Below are positions 59,620-64,000 of a DNA stretch of 64,000 bases, piece by piece. Numbering within the stretch: the stretch's first letter is position 1; every line of letters starts with the position of its first letter. The notes beneath the pieces were generated by a model, which worked only from the letters and a program-made list of their open reading frames with translations, was not told where the DNA came from and did not search any database. Source of the stretch: Isoetes taiwanensis (lineage: Eukaryota; Streptophyta; Lycopodiopsida; Isoetales; Isoetaceae); NCBI GenBank assembly GCA_021234155.1, contig JAJEKV010000065.1, positions 6,768,316 to 6,832,315 on the forward strand. Direction: 5' to 3'. The position numbers and the translations under genes were made by a program.

Positions 59620-60660
59620 GCCTACGCTAACCAGGAAAGAGACCACACTTGCATTTTAAAAGTTTGCAATAAATGCAATAAATGTTGAGACATTTACAGA
59701 TTATGAACAACATTTCTCTCTATGTATTATCTTATCTGCATCTAGGCGTTCGAGATATTATAGAATCTGATACCAATTAGCCATGGTACATTTGTCAACA
59801 ACTCAAAAAAATGGTTGCTTTTAAAAGAAGAAGAAGAAGAAGAAGAAGAGATTTTAACGTCACGCCACAAGGCAGCGTCCTATCGGACATGTGACACTTT
59901 ACAACACACCCAGATGGGTCCTGCCCCCACCACTTTACATTGCTGAAGTGGGTCCTTCCCCCACCAACTTTACATTGCATGGCCACTTTCATAACGAGGC
60001 GTTGAACCCGTGACCACTGTGCTTTTTACTCATTATCATGTTAATGGTATTGGTAATACCTCGTGAGCCAATGCCACTTGTCTCTTAAACCCTACAATCA
60101 AAGTTGCATTAGTGCAAGTTGATGTGAGCATTAAACCAGCATGATTAGCTCTACGTACCTAAAATGGGAAATGAGGCAGCCCTAGAGCAGGAGCAAAATT
60201 GACTCGTACGGCCCCAGTTTCCATAGCATCGCTTATTCGCATAGCCTTGTTAATACCTCTTATAAAAACACATCCCTACAAGAAATGTAGTCATAGTTAA
60301 CATTTTGTAAACTGCAAGACATTTTTTGGTCATCTTAATGTGTGAGGACGAATGTATGTGCAATGCAAATTTGTTTAAAATTCCAATGATAAATGCCCTC
60401 ATCCACTGGTAATACGAATAATAGGCCAAACAGGAACAAAAGGCTCTTCCACAGCCAAGCGCATGTCTGGCCTTACATGATGTATGAGTAACGGCCATAT
60501 CAAGTTTCCTTCTCTCTTGTACTCCTGTATGGAAAGATCATGATACCACAGAAATTCAAATCAAAGAGGAAAACATACAACTCTGCCTAACTTCAAGAGA
60601 AACATATTATCTGGCAAAATGCAGCGCCCTTTTCTTTAGCATCCTTCGTAGACGACTCAC
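59620..60660. other. non-coding stretch with a GAA microsatellite
   Basis: An (AGA)n run lies at 59,825-59,850. At 59,910-59,978 a 35-bp unit 'GGGTCCT', 'CCCCCACCA', 'CTTTACATTGC' occurs twice. No gene recognised. Confidence 0.6.
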
Positions 60661-60671
60661 TTACAATGGCT

Positions 60672-61085
60672 GTGATATGCATTCGTCTTCAGGTGCCCCA
60701 ACCTTCAGTTTGAAAATCTTGGCATTTACTTTTCCAACTACTTCATCAGCTATAGCTTCCATTACTAGCACTAAGTTCACATCAATACATCTCTCTACAC
60801 TGAAAGGAGTCTTAAATTTACAGACATTTTTTCTATGATCATACCACAGTGCATTCCATGGTTGAGCTTAACACATCACCATTAAAAAGTTGCATGTAAC
60901 AAACTTGCATGAATATCCATCCTTCACAATATTTGCAGCAGCAAGATCTAAGTCATCATCTTCAGCACAATACATGCATCTTTCCCACCTAGTTCCATCT
61001 GAAGGGACACCATATATGAGACTGCCTGTAAGCGCCATTGCATAAAGCATATCTTTGTTTTTTGATAGCACAAGAGCAACATCAT
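60672..61085 (-). pseudogene. unrecognised coding stretch with one stop
   Basis: On the minus strand one frame stays open from about 61,085 to 60,672 except for a single TAA near 60,871. It reads 'ALVLSKNKDMLYAMALTGSL', 'RWERCMYCAEDDDLDLAAAN', then after the stop 'CKFKTPFSVERCIDVNLVLV' and 'KVNAKIFKLKVGAPEDE'. Composition looks like real protein with Cys pairs and an acidic patch. No family recognised. It may be the end of a decayed gene or transposon ORF. Confidence 0.35.
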
Positions 61086-61559
61086 CTCAAAGTACACTTG
61101 GATTCGCACTCAAATAAGGTGTTCATCTTGTTTTTGTTATGACACAACATGAGTATTAACATGAATAACATGGAAGAGAGATGGTATGGTAGTGGAGCAT
61201 GAGATAAATTGATCGGAGATGGTATGGTGGTGTTTTGTTGTCTGGTGGTGGATAGTGAGATTTATTGTTATTATTTTCCACCAACAAAGATAGTAACAAT
61301 TTATTGGAGCCATTTAATACCTTATCTACAGAGTAGTAATCGCTGCTTCTTAAAAGGTGTAACAAAAACCTATGTTTATACTCTGCATAAAGCTCCACCT
61401 ATTAATACTAGTGATTAAATACTGCACAGTAGTAACAGAATTTAAAACCAGCAAAAGATAGGTTGTGTTACCTATAAGCCATGAAATTCTTTTCCAAATT
61501 GTGAGTCCTTTTCAAATAAAGAATGCAGAACACAAATGCAATAAATATCTGTAACTTTC

Positions 61560-62331
61560 ATCCTGCCAGCTTTACAGAGTTCTTCACCTACCTCCCACGT
61601 AAACACTTTGCCGCTCTATTGCGTATAATGTCACTCGCCCTTTTGCCCATTGGGCGTGGTAACAGCGAAACCGCCTCGATGCTTGCCGGTTCGATCCCCG
61701 AGCTTTTGCAACAATATCTTAATGGTCGTTTTTCTCAAAAGATATGGGACGCAGCTTTGGCCCAAGTGAAAACCGGTCATTATCATGCACACATAAATCC
61801 CACTTTGGCACCGGGCCCCAAGCTTATTTGCTTGCTTCATTGTCCAGAACAAGCTTGTAGCTATTGCATCAATTCGCATACGGGGGTCCCACAGTCACGG
61901 ATTGAGACAGGTAGATGGGAGCGGCCGCAATTGCCGCGAGCGAGACTATGTGCCTGTTGCCGCCATGTGTTATTGAAGATGAAAGCCATACTCTTCTGAG
62001 TTGCCCTGCTTTTGAGATAGTCCGGAATCATTTTTCGACCTTAGCATTCCATTCCACGCTTCCACAACTTCTCAGCGCACCATCCGTGCATGACTTGGCA
62101 TTATACATACTTGAGGTTCTAGATAAACATCTGCAATTACTGAGCCCTCAGTAGTCATTATCTAAGCTTGTCTAGTATCATCATTACTGCAAAGGTTTTT
62201 CCCTTGAAAACCTTTCGAGGCAGGGGTTTTTTAATCCTAGTAGTAATGATTATACTAGCCCATTGTATGGGTCCCATGACCTATTGGTCTCCGTGGACGT
62301 TAAAAAAACTATTCTATTCTATTCTATTCCT
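61560..62331 (+). mobile_element. 5'-truncated LINE, ORF2 end and (ATTCT)n tail
   Basis: The frame at 61,523-61,999 gives the region before the zinc motif and 'SRIETGRWERPQLPR', then 'CACC'. The next part is one frame over: 'VIEDESHTLLSCPAFEIVR' (61,957 on) to a stop at 62,154. So one frameshift. The 3' UTR ends 'TTGGTCTCCGTGGACGTTAA' (62,285-62,304) and about four ATTCT units. It is closest to the 45-46.6 kb copy. Confidence 0.85.
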
Positions 62332-62535
62332 TTGCCATCCAGCTTCATCAATGGTAATACCTAAACCACAAAGTTGGATCAAGTGAACAAAAGGAAAGTA
62401 TGAACTAAACATTCTTTATGCCACCATTAATACCAAATGTTGGAATAACGGGCATAATATGAGTGTACAGAGGGCATATCTTGCAGAAAGGGTTCTTTGG
62501 CACCGTCCCATCATAGTTGGAGCCAACGTGATCAG

Positions 62536-64000
62536 ATCCTAAGAATCTTCTTAGAATCTTGGAACTTTATGAAATCTATGGTAATTTAAAAGAATGTAGA
62601 GGAATCTTCATGGGATCTTTAGGAATCTAGAGGAATCTCAATAGAACCTTAGGGAATCTAGTGGAGTCTCAAGAGAATCTTTGACAATCTAGGGGAGGCT
62701 TCATAGGATCTTAGAGAATCTAGGAGAATCTACATAGAATCTTAGTGGATCTATGGGGTTCTTGGGAGAATTTGAGAATCTAGGGGTATCCTCATAAGAT
62801 CTAAAGGAAGCTAAGAGAATCGACATACATTCTTGAGGAATCTATAGGAATCTTAAGATAGTCTTTGGGAATTATGGGGAATCTCAAGAGAATCTTTAGG
62901 GACTATGGGAATCTCTAGAGGATATATGGAAATCTAGGGGAATCTTCATAGAATATTTGAGAATCTAGGGGAATCTTGATAGGATCTTAGAGAATATAGG
63001 AGAATGTACATAGAATCTTGGGGAATCATGTGAATCTTGAGAGAATATTTGGGAATCTTGGGGAATCCTGGTAGAAGCTTTGGGAATCTAGGGAATCTTG
63101 ATGGAATCTTGGAGCGTCTAAGGGAATCTTCATAGGATCTTAGAGAATCTACAAGAATCTACGAGAATCTACATAGAATCTTGGGGAGTCTATGGGAATC
63201 TTGAGAGAATATACATAGAATCTGAGAGAATCTTCATAAAATCTAAGGAAATGTAGGAAAGTCTATATAAAATCTTGGGGAATTTAGAGGAACCTTGGGA
63301 TAATCTTTTATGATCTAGGGGGATCTTGATGGAAACTTGGAGAATCTTGAGGATTTTCATATCTTTCAAGGGATCTAGGAGAATATACATAGAATCTTGA
63401 TAAATGTAGAGGAATCTTGGGATGATCTTTGAAAATCTAGGGGTATCTCTGTAGAATTCTAAGAATCTAAAAGAATCTTTCACACTGTGTGTGTTTTGCA
63501 GGATATTTTTTCACACATTTTTGTCACAAATGAATCTTCTTAGAATCATGGAATCTTAACAGAGTCTATGGTACTTTAAGAGAATCTAGTAGAATTTTTG
63601 AGATCTAAAGGAGTCACAAGAAAATTTCGGAATCTATAGGAATCACAAGAGAATCTTTGCGAATCTAGAGGAATCCAAGGGAATCTTCATAAAACCTTTG
63701 AGAATCTAGGTGAATCTTGATGGAATCTTGGAGAATCTAGGGGAATGTTCATAGGATCTTAGAGAATCTAAGAGAAGCTACATAGAATCTTGGGGAATCT
63801 TGGGAGAATCCTTGAAATCTAGAGGAATCTAAGAGAATCTTGTTAAAATCTTTGAGAATCTCAGGGAATCTTGGAGAATCTAAGGGAACCTTTATAGAAT
63901 CTAAGGAAATTTAATAATCTACATAGAATCTTGTGGAATCTAGAGGAATCTCTAGCGGAGTCTTAATGAATCTTGAAGAATCTTGAGGAATTTTCATATA
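62536..64000. repeat. degenerate AATCT-rich satellite, runs off the window
   Basis: Words such as GAATCTAGGGGAATCTT, ACATAGAATCTTGGGGAATC and CATAGGATCTTAGAGAATCT follow each other at 9-14 base intervals. A longer phrase ('CATAGGATCTTAGAGAATCT' followed by 'CTACATAGAATCTTGG') returns near 62,703, 62,975, 63,135 and 63,753, so there is a higher-order pattern. The opening 'GAATCTTCTTAGAATC' at about 62,540 recurs at about 63,531 after a non-repeat break (63,481-63,530), hinting at a block of about 1 kb repeated. The minus-strand frame at 63,190-63,483 is a by-product. Confidence 0.9.

Noticed and set aside
63190-63483. 97-codon minus-strand ORF in the AATCT satellite
   Set aside because: Its translation is repeats of the satellite word (KILKIL, RFSK) with no protein character.
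1-64000. tRNA genes
   Set aside because: I looked for B-box-like GGTTCGA with a cloverleaf context and found none I would defend. The GGTTCGA at 40,296-40,302 is the start of an HMGS exon and the one at 61,687-61,693 lies in a LINE.

Overview
The window looks like nuclear DNA of a land plant with a large, repeat-rich genome. Two housekeeping genes have plant-type proteins: HMG-CoA synthase and the spliceosomal/transcription factor SKIP. The rest is mostly decayed transposons. The mix of elements (LINEs with an animal-like C-terminal zinc motif, a sushi-like gag, an HUH endonuclease element, an unusual transposase) points by inference to a non-seed plant such as a fern. No single marker proves this.

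Layout. 1-13,109: an old Ty3/gypsy chromovirus with a partial 5' LTR, primer-binding site, broken gag-pol with chromodomain, polypurine tract and a full 3' LTR; a 5'-truncated LINE sits inside it. 13,130-16,200: a PPR pseudogene fragment and candidate exons, all minus strand. 16,440-20,757: a decayed plus-strand transposase split by about 1.8 kb holding a GTG/CAC repeat block. 20,997-23,579: minus-strand exons that include a broken zinc-finger plus FCP1-like phosphatase gene. 25,600-33,700: mostly non-coding, with three sites of a striking palindromic repeat and a rearranged organelle LSU rRNA fragment. 34,950-36,260: minus-strand sushi-like gag and its promoter region.

38,094-41,557: an apparently intact 12-exon HMG-CoA synthase gene (465 aa, mevalonate pathway). 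43,056-44,353: a minus-strand HUH endonuclease ORF with a companion ORF, the best candidate for a less-described element. 45,190-46,615 and 61,560-62,331: two more LINE 3' ends. 47,580-50,830: an L1-type LINE (ORF1 plus endonuclease), cut by a minus-strand deleted LINE at about 50,845-52,230. 53,406-53,758: a MITE next to a perfect hairpin. 55,030-56,840: minus-strand SKIP gene with two homopolymer frameshifts. 59,101-59,609: a second MITE. 60,670-61,090: an unrecognised broken coding stretch. 62,536-64,000: a degenerate AATCT-rich satellite running off the window.

Only HMGS and, apart from two indels, SKIP look like host genes under constraint. They are unrelated in function and lie on opposite strands about 13.5 kb apart. 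Four LINE 3' ends share a terminal signature followed by pentanucleotide repeats, so one LINE superfamily has been active here repeatedly.
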